From: Paenibacillus polymyxa M1
GTDB taxonomy: Bacteria > Bacillota > Bacilli > Paenibacillales > Paenibacillaceae
Direction: 5' to 3'
NCBI RefSeq assembly: GCF_000237325.1
Contig: NC_017542.1
Location: 1,929,501 to 1,993,500, forward strand
DNA: 64,000 bases
Below, one piece after another: positions 43,993-53,722 of this stretch. Within the stretch, counting starts at the first letter, position 1, and every line of letters begins with the position of its first letter. The position numbers were made by a program, and so were the translations under genes. Under the pieces are notes generated by a model. It saw only the letters and a list, made by a program, of their open reading frames with translations, made no database searches and had not been told where the DNA came from.

Positions 43993-45072
43993 TTGAGTTA
44001 TGTTGAGCAAGGACGTTATCAAGTACCGAGAGGCCCCATAGGTCTAATGAGCCGAATGTACAAGCACATTCTCCCTGAAACGAAACAAGAATTGAGTAAC
44101 TGGAAGAGCAAGGCCGAACAGATTCCGGACCCTGAGCTGAGAAGCCAGGCGCTTGCGAGCATAGCAGAGAAGACGTTTCACTGCGTGGGGGGAGCGGTTT
44201 ATGCTGCAGCCAATATGTCTGACCGGCAGACGCTAATTCCGTTGATTGTGGCGTACCAGACGATTAGCGATTATCTGGACAACCTGTGTGATCGCAGTAC
44301 GTCGATGGACCCGGATGATTTTAGGTTGCTGCATCAGTCTATGCTGGATGCGGTTAATCCGGCGGCTAGGCCAGTGAATTATTATGAGTTGCGTCGTGAG
44401 CAGGAGGATGGCGGTTATTTGACCGGGCTGGTGACAACCTGTCAGTCTTGTGTAAGCAGGCTTCCGGGCTATGAGGCGGCAATGCCTTACGTTCAGGATT
44501 TGGCGCGATTATACACGGATTTGCAAGTATACAAGCATATTAAACCCGAGCTGCGGGAACAAGCGCTTTTGGACTGGTGGTCGATTCATAAGGACCGTAC
44601 ACCCGAGCTGCGCTGGAACGAGTTTGCTGCGGCTACTGGCTCAACCCTGGGGGTCTTTATGCTGTTTCTTGCTGCCAGCGACCGGCATCTCACAGATGCG
44701 GGGGCTGCCTCAATACATGCATCGTATTTTCCACATGTGTGCAGTCTTCATATTTTGCTGGATTATCTAATCGATCAAGACGAAGACCGGAAGGGCGGAG
44801 ATCTTAACTTTTGCAATTATTATGAAGATGCCGACATGATGCTGGACCGGATCGCCTACGTTGTGAATCGGGCGCGGGCTGATATTGCAGATGTCCCTGC
44901 CAGCTCCTTTCACCGGATGATTATCGAGGGATTGCTGGCTTTATATTTATCCGACCCTAAAGTTAGTGAGCAGCAGGATGTTCGCGCTGTTTCGAGACGT
45001 TTAATGAAAAATAGTCCGCTCATGCGTTTGTTTTTCTTATTAAACAGTCGATGGATAAGAAGGCTTATATGA
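43993..45072 (+). CDS. YtpB-like tetraprenyl-beta-curcumene synthase (DUF2600)
   Basis: About 359 residues. In Bacillus subtilis this family turns tetraprenyl diphosphate into a cyclic C35 terpene. Aspartate-rich motifs are visible as ISDYLDNLCDR and LIDQDEDRKGGDLNF, with KTFHCVGGAVYAA near the start. The TTG at 43993 is preferred because TGGAGG lies about 8 bases before it; an ATG six codons earlier overlaps that SD. Followed by pfkA after 23 bases, probably by chance of gene order. No squalene-hopene-type cyclase is nearby. Confidence 0.9.
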   Translation: MSYVEQGRYQVPRGPIGLMSRMYKHILPETKQELSNWKSKAEQIPDPELRSQALASIAEKTFHCVGGAVYAAANMSDRQTLIPLIVAYQTISDYLDNLCDRSTSMDPDDFRLLHQSMLDAVNPAARPVNYYELRREQEDGGYLTGLVTTCQSCVSRLPGYEAAMPYVQDLARLYTDLQVYKHIKPELREQALLDWWSIHKDRTPELRWNEFAAATGSTLGVFMLFLAASDRHLTDAGAASIHASYFPHVCSLHILLDYLIDQDEDRKGGDLNFCNYYEDADMMLDRIAYVVNRARADIADVPASSFHRMIIEGLLALYLSDPKVSEQQDVRAVSRRLMKNSPLMRLFFLLNSRWIRRLI

Positions 45073-45095
45073 TTATTTTGAGGAGGTCATAAATC

Positions 45096-46067
45096 ATGAC
45101 AGCAGTTAAGAAAATTGCAGTATTAACAAGTGGTGGAGATTCACAAGGGATGAACGCGGCAGTTCGCGCCGTTGTGCGTAGCGGATTGTATTTCGGACTC
45201 GAAGTATTCGGGATCCAACGCGGATATCAAGGTCTTTTGAACGACGATATTTTTCCAATGGACCTGAGAAGCGTCGGAGATATTATCCAACGTGGGGGTA
45301 CTGTACTTCAATCTGCAAGATGCCTGGAATTTACGACTGAAGAAGGCCAGAAACGTGGCGCTGAAATTTTGCGTAATCGTGGAATTGACGGCGTAGTCGT
45401 AATTGGTGGCGACGGTTCTTACCAAGGAGCTAACAAGCTGACCAAGCAAGGCATTAAAACCATGTGTCTTCCAGGAACGATTGACAATGATATTTCCTTC
45501 ACAGACTACACTATTGGTTTTGATACGGCGGTTAGTATTGTAGTGGACGCAATCAACAAGCTGCGTGATACGATGTCTTCCCATGAACGTTCTTCCATTG
45601 TGGAAGTTATGGGACGTCATTGTGGCGATATTGCTCTCCATGCAGGTCTGGCTTCCGGTGCAGAAACGATCTTGGTACCTGAGGTGGAATTTGATCTGAA
45701 TGAAGTATCCGATCGGATGAAACAAAACTTCAAACATGGCAAACGCCACAGTATCATTATCGTTGCTGAGGGTGTAGGCAAAGGCGAAACAGTAGCAAAA
45801 GTAATCCAAGAAAATTGTCCGGATTATGAGCCTCGTGTTACAGTGCTTGGACACATTCAACGTGGAGGTACACCAACTGCGTTTGACCGTAACCTCGCAA
45901 GCCGTTTGGGGGACTTTGCTGTTCGTCAATTGATTGAGGGTGTATCTGACAAAGCTTGCGGTACGATCGACGGTAAGCTGGTAGCTACAGATATTGACAA
46001 GGTTGTAAATACCAAAAAAGATTTCAACATGGAGCTTTATGAGTTGGCTCTGCGTTTGTCCCAATAA
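45096..46067 (+). CDS. pfkA: ATP-dependent 6-phosphofructokinase
   Basis: 323 residues, the usual bacterial length. ATP site LTSGGDSQGMNAAVRAVVRS and GGDGSYQGA (104-112). Catalytic Asp in PGTIDNDI (about 130). MGRHCGDIAL and HIQRGGTPTAFDR bind fructose-6-phosphate and effector. SGGDSQGMN carries Gln where GDAPGMN is common, a variant seen in some Firmicutes. SD GAGGAGGT is well placed. The 307-codon open frame on the other strand is a shadow. Confidence 0.97.
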   Translation: MTAVKKIAVLTSGGDSQGMNAAVRAVVRSGLYFGLEVFGIQRGYQGLLNDDIFPMDLRSVGDIIQRGGTVLQSARCLEFTTEEGQKRGAEILRNRGIDGVVVIGGDGSYQGANKLTKQGIKTMCLPGTIDNDISFTDYTIGFDTAVSIVVDAINKLRDTMSSHERSSIVEVMGRHCGDIALHAGLASGAETILVPEVEFDLNEVSDRMKQNFKHGKRHSIIIVAEGVGKGETVAKVIQENCPDYEPRVTVLGHIQRGGTPTAFDRNLASRLGDFAVRQLIEGVSDKACGTIDGKLVATDIDKVVNTKKDFNMELYELALRLSQ

Positions 46068-46121
46068 TAAGAACCTTTACGCTTAGTAGATCGGTTCTGA
46101 TATGGGGAAAAATTAAAATTA

Positions 46122-46153
46122 TGCGGATGACCTGAGTCATCCGCTATTTTTTT
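46122..46153 (+). terminator. terminator after pfkA
   Basis: GCGGATGAC / GTCATCCGC stem followed by ATTTTTTT. Confidence 0.85.
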
Positions 46154-46184
46154 AGCATTGAATAGGGCCAGGAGGTAATCATGC

Positions 46185-46394
46185 ATGTATTTATTCAAAA
46201 TGGAAGTGGACAGCTCGGAAGGAGCTCTGACCGTCATTCTTGCTGCTGAGAATGAAGAACAGGCATTTGAGGAAATTGATCAACATGTGGAGAGGCACTT
46301 TTTATATCCCCCCGAGCTAAAGGAAGTGGCTATCGTAGAGAAAAAACGAATAACTGCTGGTACAGCATATGTCATCGAGACACGCAAAGACTAA
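46185..46394 (+). CDS. DUF3906-like small protein
   Basis: 69 residues. Core LFKMEVDSSEGALTVILAA then HVERHFLYPPELKEVAIVEK. GGAGG lies 9 bases before the ATG at 46185; an ATG at 46181 in another frame quickly stops. Its last codons overlap the end of the convergent MATE gene by 4 bases. The family has no known function. Confidence 0.75.
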   Translation: MYLFKMEVDSSEGALTVILAAENEEQAFEEIDQHVERHFLYPPELKEVAIVEKKRITAGTAYVIETRKD

Positions 46395-47761
46395 TTAGTC
46401 TCTGCGTGTTGTTTTTGTTGTGCAAAACGATGCTGCACTCTTACCAAACGCCAGAGAAGTAAAATAGCACCTACGGCCAGGCCTGTTATCAAGCCAATCC
46501 AATAGCCGTAAGGCCCCCATGTGGTCCAGCGTGCGAGTATATACCCTACAGGAAGCCCAATAACCCAATAGGACAGGAAGGTGAGTAAAAACGCCGGATT
46601 GACATCTTTATACCCACGTAGTGCACCTTGTGTTGGTGTAGCGACAGCATCAGAGATCTGAAAGAAAATCGCATAGATTAAAAAATGCTGGGCTAATTGA
46701 ATGACCTGCAGGTCGGTAGAGTAAAGCCGAGCGACCTGTTCACCCCAGATGAGCAGTACAATAGCTGTAATCAATGATAGACCTACTGCGCTGCTAATGC
46801 CCATTACACTATAAGTTTTGGCATCTCGTGGACGGGCAGCTCCTGTTTCATAGCCGACCAGAATCGTAAGTGCCATGCAAATACTGAGTGGAATCATATA
46901 CAGCGTAGATGCAAAGTTCATGGCAGCCTGATGAGCTGCTATGGTAGCCGTGTTATAGCTGCTCATGAAGAGCGTGACAGCTGAAAAGACGGCAGTCTCA
47001 AAAAATATAGCAAATCCAATAGGTACCCCGATCTTGATAAGCTCTTTCAGAGCACTAGCCGCAATCCCGTATATTTTGCTAAAGATTCGGTATTCGGCAA
47101 ATATTTTTCCCCGATGAGCAGTAATACCAGCGACCAGCATAATAATCCAGTAGGTAGTAGCTGTTGCTACCCCGGAGCCTACACCCCCCAAACGTGGAAA
47201 ACCCCAGTTACCATAAATAAGTAGATAGTTCAATAAAACATTGATGGGCAATGACATGAGTGTGATTAACATCGTAAAACGGGTTTGTCCCAATGCATCC
47301 ATAAAGCTGCGAAGCACGGTATAGGCAAATAGAGGAACAACACCGAAGGCCATCGCACAAAGGTAGTACAGAGCCACATTATGAACTCTCAATTCCAGAT
47401 TCATACTGTTTAATATAGGCTTTACCAAAATGATCCCGGCTATCAAGACGACGATGGATAGGGCGAGAGATAGCCAAAGAGCCTGAATGACATAGTAGGA
47501 GACCTTATCTTTACGCTGTGCTCCTAGCAATTGCGATACAATAGGGGTAATAGCCATAAGTATCCCATTAAGGCCTGTTTGTACAGGAACCCACAGGCTT
47601 ACTCCGATAGCTACTCCAGCCAGATCAGCAGGGGAAAAGTGCCCCGACATATTCGTATCAAAAAAAGTCATGGCAGATAGTGCAAGCTGGGTAATCAGAA
47701 TAGGAAGCAAAATGTAAAAAAGCTGCTTCCATTTCTGACCCATTGTTAGAGTCAATTGCAT
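46391..47761 (-). CDS. MATE family efflux transporter (NorM-type)
   Basis: About 456 residues, 12 helices. LILLPILITQLALSAMTFFD-like start, DLAGVAIGVSLWVPVQTGLNG, PIVSQLLGAQRKDKV, and DALGQTRFTMLITL are NorM-family marks. It probably exports drugs or cationic metabolites with Na+. The ATG at 47761 lies 9 bases after GAGG; an ATG five codons earlier has no SD. Confidence 0.93.
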   Translation of the reverse strand: MQLTLTMGQKWKQLFYILLPILITQLALSAMTFFDTNMSGHFSPADLAGVAIGVSLWVPVQTGLNGILMAITPIVSQLLGAQRKDKVSYYVIQALWLSLALSIVVLIAGIILVKPILNSMNLELRVHNVALYYLCAMAFGVVPLFAYTVLRSFMDALGQTRFTMLITLMSLPINVLLNYLLIYGNWGFPRLGGVGSGVATATTYWIIMLVAGITAHRGKIFAEYRIFSKIYGIAASALKELIKIGVPIGFAIFFETAVFSAVTLFMSSYNTATIAAHQAAMNFASTLYMIPLSICMALTILVGYETGAARPRDAKTYSVMGISSAVGLSLITAIVLLIWGEQVARLYSTDLQVIQLAQHFLIYAIFFQISDAVATPTQGALRGYKDVNPAFLLTFLSYWVIGLPVGYILARWTTWGPYGYWIGLITGLAVGAILLLWRLVRVQHRFAQQKQHAETN

Positions 47762-47854
47762 TTTTGTTTTCCTCATTTACTTGGGTTTATTATTTGTATA
47801 TATCATAACATGTAAATTTTATTGTAAGGGATACTACAACAATTGAACAGCAAT

Positions 47855-47896
47855 AAAAAAGACTGCATCCGTTCGTCAAACAACGGGGCAGTCTTC
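47855..47896 (-). terminator. terminator after DUF4015 gene
   Basis: AAGACTGC..CCGTTGT with ACGGGGCAGTCTT; the minus-strand side has a six-T run. Confidence 0.8.
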
Positions 47897-47952
47897 GATA
47901 TATTTGATATAAGTTCTAAAATTCTTATACAAAAAGAAGTCCAGAGAAATAA

Positions 47953-49131
47953 TTATTTATAAGTTACTCCGCTTGTATAACGGTTAGTGGCATTCCAGAG
48001 TAAATATTCGTCCACCTTCATGTCCTTAAGCGCGCGAATTTGGTCCTCGACTTGTGTTTTCCCATATTTGGCATAATGTCCGCTTCCTAACCAACTTGCG
48101 GTAAAATCCTGAATCCAAGGGCGAATAATTGGCTTTAGCTTGCCTGTAGGATTGAGTTTTTTGTGCGTATCGGCCATGGAGCCTTTGATCGTCTGGTAGG
48201 GGTTTTTATCGGGGTCCTTTACACCGAACCAGCCTGTTGTGTAGTGACTTGGATAAACCATTGGTGAAATGACATCCACATTTTCAGAGATTTTAGTGAA
48301 ATCCTGCCCGATTCCCTCGGCAGCAGGAACGGATGCGGCATATCCGAAAATATCTACCGATACCCTCACACCTAGTGGAGCAAGCTCTTTGCGGGCATAT
48401 TGTACGAATTCAGCGACCGTATCCGAGCGGGATTGGTCTGATTTGGTATATTTCAGTTTGTCTGCTCTTTTTTCAAAGCCCTCAGGGAAACGTACATAGT
48501 CAAATTGGATTTCCTTAAAACCAAGTTTTGCTGCTTCCTTGGCAATGGCGATATTATAATCCCATACTTCTTTATTATAGGGATTGACGAACCCATCTCC
48601 CTTGCCGTTTTTCCAAACAGAGTCGTCAGCATTGCGGAAGGACATCTCAGGATTTTTGTTGGCCAGTACCGTATCTTTAAATACAACAATACGAGCAATC
48701 GGATAAACATTATGTTTTTTCAAACGGTCCATCAAGCCGAAAATATCCTTAATGAATTTTTGTGGCTTGCCCAATTTCAGAAGCTCGGGGTTGGTCGTTG
48801 GATACGTGATGTAACCTGCATCGTCCTTAATATCGATAACCATGGAATTGAGCTCTGTCTTGTCCAGCAATTCGAGTAGCTGGGTCATACGTGAACCGCC
48901 TGCGCTATAGGCTGTGACATAGATGCCTTTAATCGCTGGCGTGGTCGGCTGTGGGTCAATTTTAACCGGCGGATTGGAGGCATCTACCTTTAAATTACTG
49001 TGTTGTGCCTGGATCATGGCGCTGCCGATTGTCGTTGCCACCGTTTCTTTTACATTTGGAGCGTTGGCTGACGAGTCCCCATTTCCGCCTATTCCCATTG
49101 CGAATAGCATAATTGCCCAAATCATATTCAT
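47953..49131 (-). CDS. DUF4015 putative glycoside hydrolase, secreted
   Basis: 392 residues. A hydrophobic N-terminus (MIWAIMLFAMGIGG) serves as signal or anchor, with a low-complexity linker to about 65. A TIM-barrel follows: IKGIYVTAYSAGG, NSMVIDIKDDAGYITYPT, IARIVVFKD, EIQFDYVRFPEG, SVDIFGYAAS and VISPMVYPSHY, the DUF4015/GH13-like set with conserved acidic residues in IKDD and FDYVRFPE. It probably cuts a wall or extracellular glycan. Starts MNM: the second Met has the better SD spacing, so the start is uncertain by two codons. Confidence 0.87.
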   Translation of the reverse strand: MNMIWAIMLFAMGIGGNGDSSANAPNVKETVATTIGSAMIQAQHSNLKVDASNPPVKIDPQPTTPAIKGIYVTAYSAGGSRMTQLLELLDKTELNSMVIDIKDDAGYITYPTTNPELLKLGKPQKFIKDIFGLMDRLKKHNVYPIARIVVFKDTVLANKNPEMSFRNADDSVWKNGKGDGFVNPYNKEVWDYNIAIAKEAAKLGFKEIQFDYVRFPEGFEKRADKLKYTKSDQSRSDTVAEFVQYARKELAPLGVRVSVDIFGYAASVPAAEGIGQDFTKISENVDVISPMVYPSHYTTGWFGVKDPDKNPYQTIKGSMADTHKKLNPTGKLKPIIRPWIQDFTASWLGSGHYAKYGKTQVEDQIRALKDMKVDEYLLWNATNRYTSGVTYK

Positions 49132-49288
49132 TTCCTAACTCTCTCCCTTATGTATGGCGCTTACCTGATTATACGTAAAGTTATGGATAGAAAAAACAAC
49201 ACGCTTGTAACCAATACTGGCATCATCAGGCATAGTCTTACATGATTAACCTAACTATCGCTCGATGAATCCGTAAATAGGCATAAAT

Positions 49289-49335
49289 AATGCCGCTCTC
49301 TTCACGGTTGTGGATACAACCGGAAGAAGCGGCAT
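49289..49335 (-). terminator. terminator after small gene 49350-49544
   Basis: AATGCCGCT / AGCGGCATT with inner CTTC/GAAG and CGGTTGT stems. T-tract moderate on both sides. Confidence 0.7.
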
Positions 49336-49349
49336 TTGGCAAAAAAGAT

Positions 49350-49544
49350 TTATTGAAGATAGTTATTGTCTTGGTGCTCACAAATACTGTACTGAATAAT
49401 TTCAAGCGCATCCGTTGGCTTGAGTATGGACAACCCGTCTCGAAGCACAATCATCGAGTTTAGCTCATTCTTTTTGAGAGAAGGGAGCATTTCCGGGTAC
49501 CATCTTAAGACAATGTCGGACAGTTTTACCGTTTCCATTTCCAC
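49350..49544 (-). CDS. small protein of unknown function
   Basis: About 64 residues (METVKLSDIVLRWYPEMLPS in the first part; ALEIIQYSICEHQDNNYLQ at the end). The GTG at 49544 lies 5 bases after GGGTGA; an ATG two codons later is also possible. No membrane segment and no family recognised. A terminator follows directly. Confidence 0.55.
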   Translation of the reverse strand: MEMETVKLSDIVLRWYPEMLPSLKKNELNSMIVLRDGLSILKPTDALEIIQYSICEHQDNNYLQ

Positions 49545-49710
49545 AAAAATCACCCTTTCCTGCTCGGAATCATTCCAAAAGAATCATTCAATACGATTCG
49601 GAAAAGCAAAGTGCCTGTGAAATAGCAGGTAAAGCTGGTCTTTATATACTATGGGAACAGCGCACATATAGTGTACCACAAAAGCTTCATTTTGACACTT
49701 GGGTTTGTGC

Positions 49711-50532
49711 TTATCTTCGGCGAAATGAACCCATTACTCCAACCGTTTCCACAATATTGACAAAAGCAGAAGGGTCTACTTCCTTAATGATACGTTTTAA
49801 TTCAACAAGCTCGTAGCGTGTCGTAACAGTCATCAGCATGTCCTTTTCAGTATGTGAAAATGCACCTTCAATTTTTATTTTGCTGACACCTCGTGGCGTT
49901 GTTAACATTCGGCTGAGTAGCTTGTCAGTGTGCTCTGTAATGATGTAAACGGTGATCTTCGTATGACTTACATAGATTTGATCCAACACTTTACCAGTCA
50001 CAAAAATGGATAACATGGAAGCGAGTGCAATATTCCAGTCATCGTTCAAATATCCTGCTGCGAGAATGACTAGTCCATTCATGCCCACAAGTACAGTTCC
50101 GACGGGGAAGTCCCGATAAGTGGTAACGATAGAACCGATAATGTCAAAACCGCCTGTAGACCCTCCTACCCGAAAAGAAATTCCCGCTCCAATGCCTACC
50201 ATGACCCCTCCAAAGACAGAGGCCAGCAGGGGATCAGACACAACAGAATGTACAGGTACCCAAGCCAAAATCCACGTGGTAACGATAACCGACAGAATGC
50301 TCAGACTAATAAAACGTTTGCCTAAAATAAACCAGCCTGCAATAAGCATCGGGATATTGATGATAAAATACATGGTGCTGATATCGAATTTTGTGAAATA
50401 GCCAATTAGCATGGAAAGTCCGGCTACTCCCCCGCTCAGCAAGTGATGTGGGACGAGAAACAGATTAAAACCGCATGCTATGGCAGCGGCTCCAAGAATA
50501 ACAGTTAAGCAGTTTAACACTTTTTTTAACAA
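49711..50532 (-). CDS. YitT family membrane protein (DUF161 + DUF2179)
   Basis: 273 residues. Five to six membrane helices in two DUF161 units (FLVPHHLLSGGVAGLSMLIG; FRVGGSTGGFDIIGSIV) are followed by the cytosolic DUF2179 domain (TPRGVSKIKIEGAFSHTEKD, then MTVTTRYELVELKRIIKEVD). Family members are of unknown transport role. Monocistronic. Confidence 0.92.
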   Translation of the reverse strand: MLKKVLNCLTVILGAAAIACGFNLFLVPHHLLSGGVAGLSMLIGYFTKFDISTMYFIINIPMLIAGWFILGKRFISLSILSVIVTTWILAWVPVHSVVSDPLLASVFGGVMVGIGAGISFRVGGSTGGFDIIGSIVTTYRDFPVGTVLVGMNGLVILAAGYLNDDWNIALASMLSIFVTGKVLDQIYVSHTKITVYIITEHTDKLLSRMLTTPRGVSKIKIEGAFSHTEKDMLMTVTTRYELVELKRIIKEVDPSAFVNIVETVGVMGSFRRR

Positions 50533-50594
50533 CTTTTTTTCACCTCATTTTAATTATACAGAAAGCAACTTACTGGTATTCATGAATTGTTCTG

Positions 50595-50858
50595 TGCTAT
50601 AATGCGATGTGGATATTCTTGAGTAGGGACCTATGTCCAGAGAAACACTTAAAATTTAAACTGTTTTAAAAAGGGTAAATTCGTTTAAGATGTATCGGAT
50701 AGGGTTCCCCGAATTCATTACAAAAAGATGCAGTTATAGAGTTAAATAAACTATCACTGTATTGGGGAAAACTTATACAATAATATCGCTACTTAAGAAT
50801 ACAGACAACATTGTGGATTGTCCACCACATCCACCATTATGAAGGAGTTTGAATAAAT
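50595..50858 (+). promoter_or_regulatory. extended -10 promoter and long leader of the helicase gene
   Basis: TGCTATAAT at 50595-50603 is an extended -10 with no good -35. The leader to 50858 is about 250 bases, contains no ORF with an SD, and ends in GAAGGAG. Helicase and cold-shock mRNAs often carry such regulated leaders. Confidence 0.45.
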
Positions 50859-52436
50859 TTGACGACATTTGCAGAATTTGATCTTGAACCGAAGGTAATT
50901 CAGGCGATTACGGAGCTGGGGTTCGAAGAAGCAACACCTATTCAATCCAAATCCATCCCGATTGCATTGCAAGGGAAAGACATGATTGGTCAAGCCCAAA
51001 CAGGTACTGGTAAAACTGCTGCGTTTGGTATTCCGATGATCAATAAAATTTCTAAAAACGATGAAAAAATCAGAGCCCTGATTATGGCTCCAACACGTGA
51101 GCTTGCTATTCAAGTGGCTGAAGAAATCGAAAAACTCTCCCGCTTTAAAGGTCTTCGCACTTTGCCGATCTATGGTGGACAAGATATCGTACGCCAGATT
51201 CGCGCTTTGAAAAAGAAACCTCAAATTATTATTGGTACACCAGGACGTTTGCTCGATCACATTAATCGTAAAACCATTAAGCTAGAAGACGTAAACACCG
51301 TTGTTTTGGATGAAGCAGATGAAATGCTGGATATGGGCTTCATGGAAGATATTCAGTCCATTCTGAAGCAGGTTCCGGACGAGCGTCAAACGATGCTGTT
51401 CTCGGCTACAATGCCTCCTAACATTAAAAGATTGGCTGAGCAATTCCTTAAAGATCCTGAGCATGTATCCGTTATTCCTAAACAAGTTAGCGCTCCGCTG
51501 ATTGATCAGGCCTATATTGAAGTTCCTGAGCGTCAAAAATTCGAAGCATTAAGCCGTTTGATCGATATGGAATCCCCAGAACTTGCTATCGTATTCGGTC
51601 GCACTAAGCGCCGGGTAGACGAGCTGGCTGAAGCTCTGCAAAAACGTGGTTATTCCGCAGATGGTTTGCATGGTGACTTGTCTCAAAATCAGCGTGATGC
51701 TGTTATGCGTAAATTCCGTGACGGAAGTATTGACGTGCTCGTAGCGACTGACGTTGCTGCCCGTGGTTTGGACGTTTCCGGCGTAACTCACGTTGTGAAC
51801 TTTGACCTCCCGCAAGATCCGGAGAGCTATGTTCACCGTATCGGACGTACTGGACGTGCAGGTAAAGAAGGGGAAGCTTGGTCATTCGTAACGCCTCGTG
51901 AAATTGACCATTTGCACTTCATTGAACGTGTAACTCGTCACCGCATTCCACGTAAGCCTCTTCCAACGTTGGCAGAAGCTCTGGAAGGCAAACAACGTAT
52001 CATCGCAGAACGTCTTCTAGAAGTTGTAGAAAAAGGCGAGCTGAACGAGTACAAAGGTTTGGCTATTCAAATGCTGGAGCAATATGACTCTGTTCAACTC
52101 CTCTCCGCAGCTCTGAAGCTGATGACTGGTGAGAAGAGAGAGGCATCTATTGAGTTGACTCCAGAAGATCCGATCCGTGCAAAACGTCGTAAACCTGACG
52201 TGCGTTCTGGCGGACGCAAGCCTTCCAACTATAGTGGACGCAGCAACGGTGGGTATAATTCCAACCGTGGCGGTAGCGGCAGTAAAGGTGGCTACGGTGG
52301 TTACAACCGTGGCAAAGAAGGCGGTGGCTACAACCGTGATTCCGGAAGCCGCTATAGTGGAGATCGCAAACCACGCCCGAGCAGCAATGGCGAAACTCGC
52401 CGTCCTGCAAGACGTGAAGATTCCTCTTCTGAATAA
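50859..52436 (+). CDS. cshA: DEAD-box RNA helicase (CshA-like)
   Basis: 525 residues, TTG start. Q-motif [11 protein letters not shown]...TPIQ, Walker A AQTGTGKT (46-53), PTREL (78-82), TPGR (127-130), DEAD (151-154), SAT (182-184), and [11 protein letters not shown] in the second RecA domain. The tail from about 435 is Gly/Arg/Ser/Tyr-rich ([19 protein letters not shown]), an RNA-binding region like that of CshA. It remodels RNA in cold adaptation, ribosome assembly or the degradosome. Strong terminator after it. Confidence 0.93.
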   Translation: MTTFAEFDLEPKVIQAITELGFEEATPIQSKSIPIALQGKDMIGQAQTGTGKTAAFGIPMINKISKNDEKIRALIMAPTRELAIQVAEEIEKLSRFKGLRTLPIYGGQDIVRQIRALKKKPQIIIGTPGRLLDHINRKTIKLEDVNTVVLDEADEMLDMGFMEDIQSILKQVPDERQTMLFSATMPPNIKRLAEQFLKDPEHVSVIPKQVSAPLIDQAYIEVPERQKFEALSRLIDMESPELAIVFGRTKRRVDELAEALQKRGYSADGLHGDLSQNQRDAVMRKFRDGSIDVLVATDVAARGLDVSGVTHVVNFDLPQDPESYVHRIGRTGRAGKEGEAWSFVTPREIDHLHFIERVTRHRIPRKPLPTLAEALEGKQRIIAERLLEVVEKGELNEYKGLAIQMLEQYDSVQLLSAALKLMTGEKREASIELTPEDPIRAKRRKPDVRSGGRKPSNYSGRSNGGYNSNRGGSGSKGGYGGYNRGKEGGGYNRDSGSRYSGDRKPRPSSNGETRRPARREDSSSE

Positions 52437-52451
52437 TAAGAAATAAATGAA

Positions 52452-52490
52452 TAAAAAGTCGAAGCTAATGTTAGCTTCGGCTTTTTTTGA
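52452..52490 (+). terminator. terminator after helicase gene
   Basis: AAGTCGAAGCTAA / TTAGCTTCGGCTT plus seven T. Confidence 0.9.
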
Positions 52491-52653
52491 TCAGTATGTA
52501 TGAAATTTATGGGATCAGCTTTAATGGACCACGTATGGATTTCACTGGCGCTTTTGGGCTGAAATACGGTATGATATAGTCAAGAGCCGGAATTAACAGG
52601 CATAGCAACATAAGTCTTGGAACTGCCAAGGCTTGCGGAGGGAGAGACTAACA

Positions 52654-53415
52654 TTGGAATTTAAAGGAGCTATGGGGGGGATTTACCGCCTAACCGAGTG
52701 GATTACCCGGCTGGCGGCTAGCAATTTGTTGTGGGTGTTATGTTCATCGCCTTTTGTATTCTGCCTCATACTGAAATTACTTGTTATGAATCAGAATCTG
52801 GCGAATGAATCGTTACAAATGAACTGGGCGATGGCGATTTTGGCACCGCTTACTTTATTTCCAGCAACATCGGCTTTGTTCGCAGTGGTTCGCAAATGGG
52901 TGATGGGCGATACCGATACAGGCGTGTTTCGTACCTTCTTTAAAGGATATAAAGAGAACTATAAGCAGAGTCTGATTGGGGGTATCTTTTACACGCTATT
53001 GTTTGTCGTTATGTATGTGGATTACACTGTATATATGACACAGCTCAGCAACTTGCAAATCGTGGGCGTCATCATGCTGATCCTCATTATTATTTTGCTT
53101 GTGTCTATGTTTAACTTCTTTTCGATGGTAGTTCACTATCATATGTCTACCGGACAAATTATTAAGAATGCAGTTTTATTGACGCTGATTCGACCATTCC
53201 GTGTATTTTCCACCATGCTCGGCAGCGCCGTTGTTATATACATTGGAGTTAAATATCCCGTGCTTTTCTTATTTTTCATCGGCAGTGTAGTTGCCTGGTT
53301 CGCTTTTTTTAATTTTTACGGAACCTTCCTCAAAATGCAGGATCAAATGGAGAAGATGAAACAGAAAGACGAGGAAAAGGCAAGCATGGAAGACAAAAAA
53401 AGTGATAACCTCTAA
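52654..53415 (+). CDS. YesL-like DUF624 membrane protein
   Basis: About 253 residues with five to six membrane helices (NLLWVLCSSPFVFCLILKLL; IGGIFYTLLFVVMYVDYTVY). The motif for DUF624, KGYKENYKQSLIGG, follows PATSALFAVVRKWVMGD. The TTG at 52654 is 7 bases after GGGAGAG. DUF624 proteins often accompany sugar ABC transporters, but none is here. Charged tail with KEDEEK-like repeats. Confidence 0.85.
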   Translation: MEFKGAMGGIYRLTEWITRLAASNLLWVLCSSPFVFCLILKLLVMNQNLANESLQMNWAMAILAPLTLFPATSALFAVVRKWVMGDTDTGVFRTFFKGYKENYKQSLIGGIFYTLLFVVMYVDYTVYMTQLSNLQIVGVIMLILIIILLVSMFNFFSMVVHYHMSTGQIIKNAVLLTLIRPFRVFSTMLGSAVVIYIGVKYPVLFLFFIGSVVAWFAFFNFYGTFLKMQDQMEKMKQKDEEKASMEDKKSDNL

Positions 53416-53439
53416 AAATAAAACATATTTCTCCTAGCA

Positions 53440-53468
53440 TTTACTTTTTGAGTGAGAAGCGCTATAAT
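53440..53468 (+). promoter_or_regulatory. promoter of the second candidate RNA
   Basis: TTTACT, 17-base spacer, TATAAT; predicted start near 53475. Confidence 0.6.
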
Positions 53469-53474
53469 AAGGTC

Positions 53475-53722
53475 ACATCCTGCGATGCACGTTACGGTCA
53501 TTTGTTGTTTTGAACCAATGACAATGTCTAGGGAGATCTATACGAATGAATAGCTGAAAAGCCCTGTCAATTGCTGACAAGGGGACTTCAAAAGTTTATT
53601 CTGCGGTCACCCACCTGCTAAAGCAGGTTCAGAAGACGCTTTGGTCGGACGGCATCGGCGGGTACTCCATAATGTAATGAACACACTCTGGTACTGCTTA
53701 TGCAGAAACAGGGTGTTTTTTG
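53475..53722 (+). ncRNA. candidate structured RNA, about 245 nt, with own promoter and terminator
   Basis: The 470-base gap between two coding genes has a good promoter and, 210 bases later, a strong terminator. The RNA between can fold. A 10-bp long-range stem pairs CCTGCGATGC (53479-53488) with GCATCGGCGGG (53652-53662, one bulge). Within it, GTCATT pairs with AATGAC, CCCTGTCA with TGACAAGGG, and ACCTGCT with AGCAGGT (53613-53628). No ORF with an SD is present. It could be a free sRNA or a leader/attenuator of the DUF1499 gene 165 bases on. I do not recognise an Rfam-type consensus; 6S, SRP, tmRNA and RNase P signatures are absent. Confidence 0.5.
53683..53722 (+). terminator. terminator of the second candidate RNA
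   Basis: ACACTCTG / CAGGGTGT with an inner CTGC/GCAG stem, then six T. Confidence 0.85.

Noticed and set aside
45141..46064. 307-codon open frame on the minus strand
   Set aside because: It lies wholly inside pfkA on the other strand, its translation has no recognisable domain, and it has no SD. It is a shadow of codon bias in pfkA.
53475..53722. Identification as 6S, SRP or tmRNA
   Set aside because: The 5' and 3' ends do not pair along their full length as in 6S; the SRP GGAAGG tetraloop region and the tmRNA tag frame are absent.
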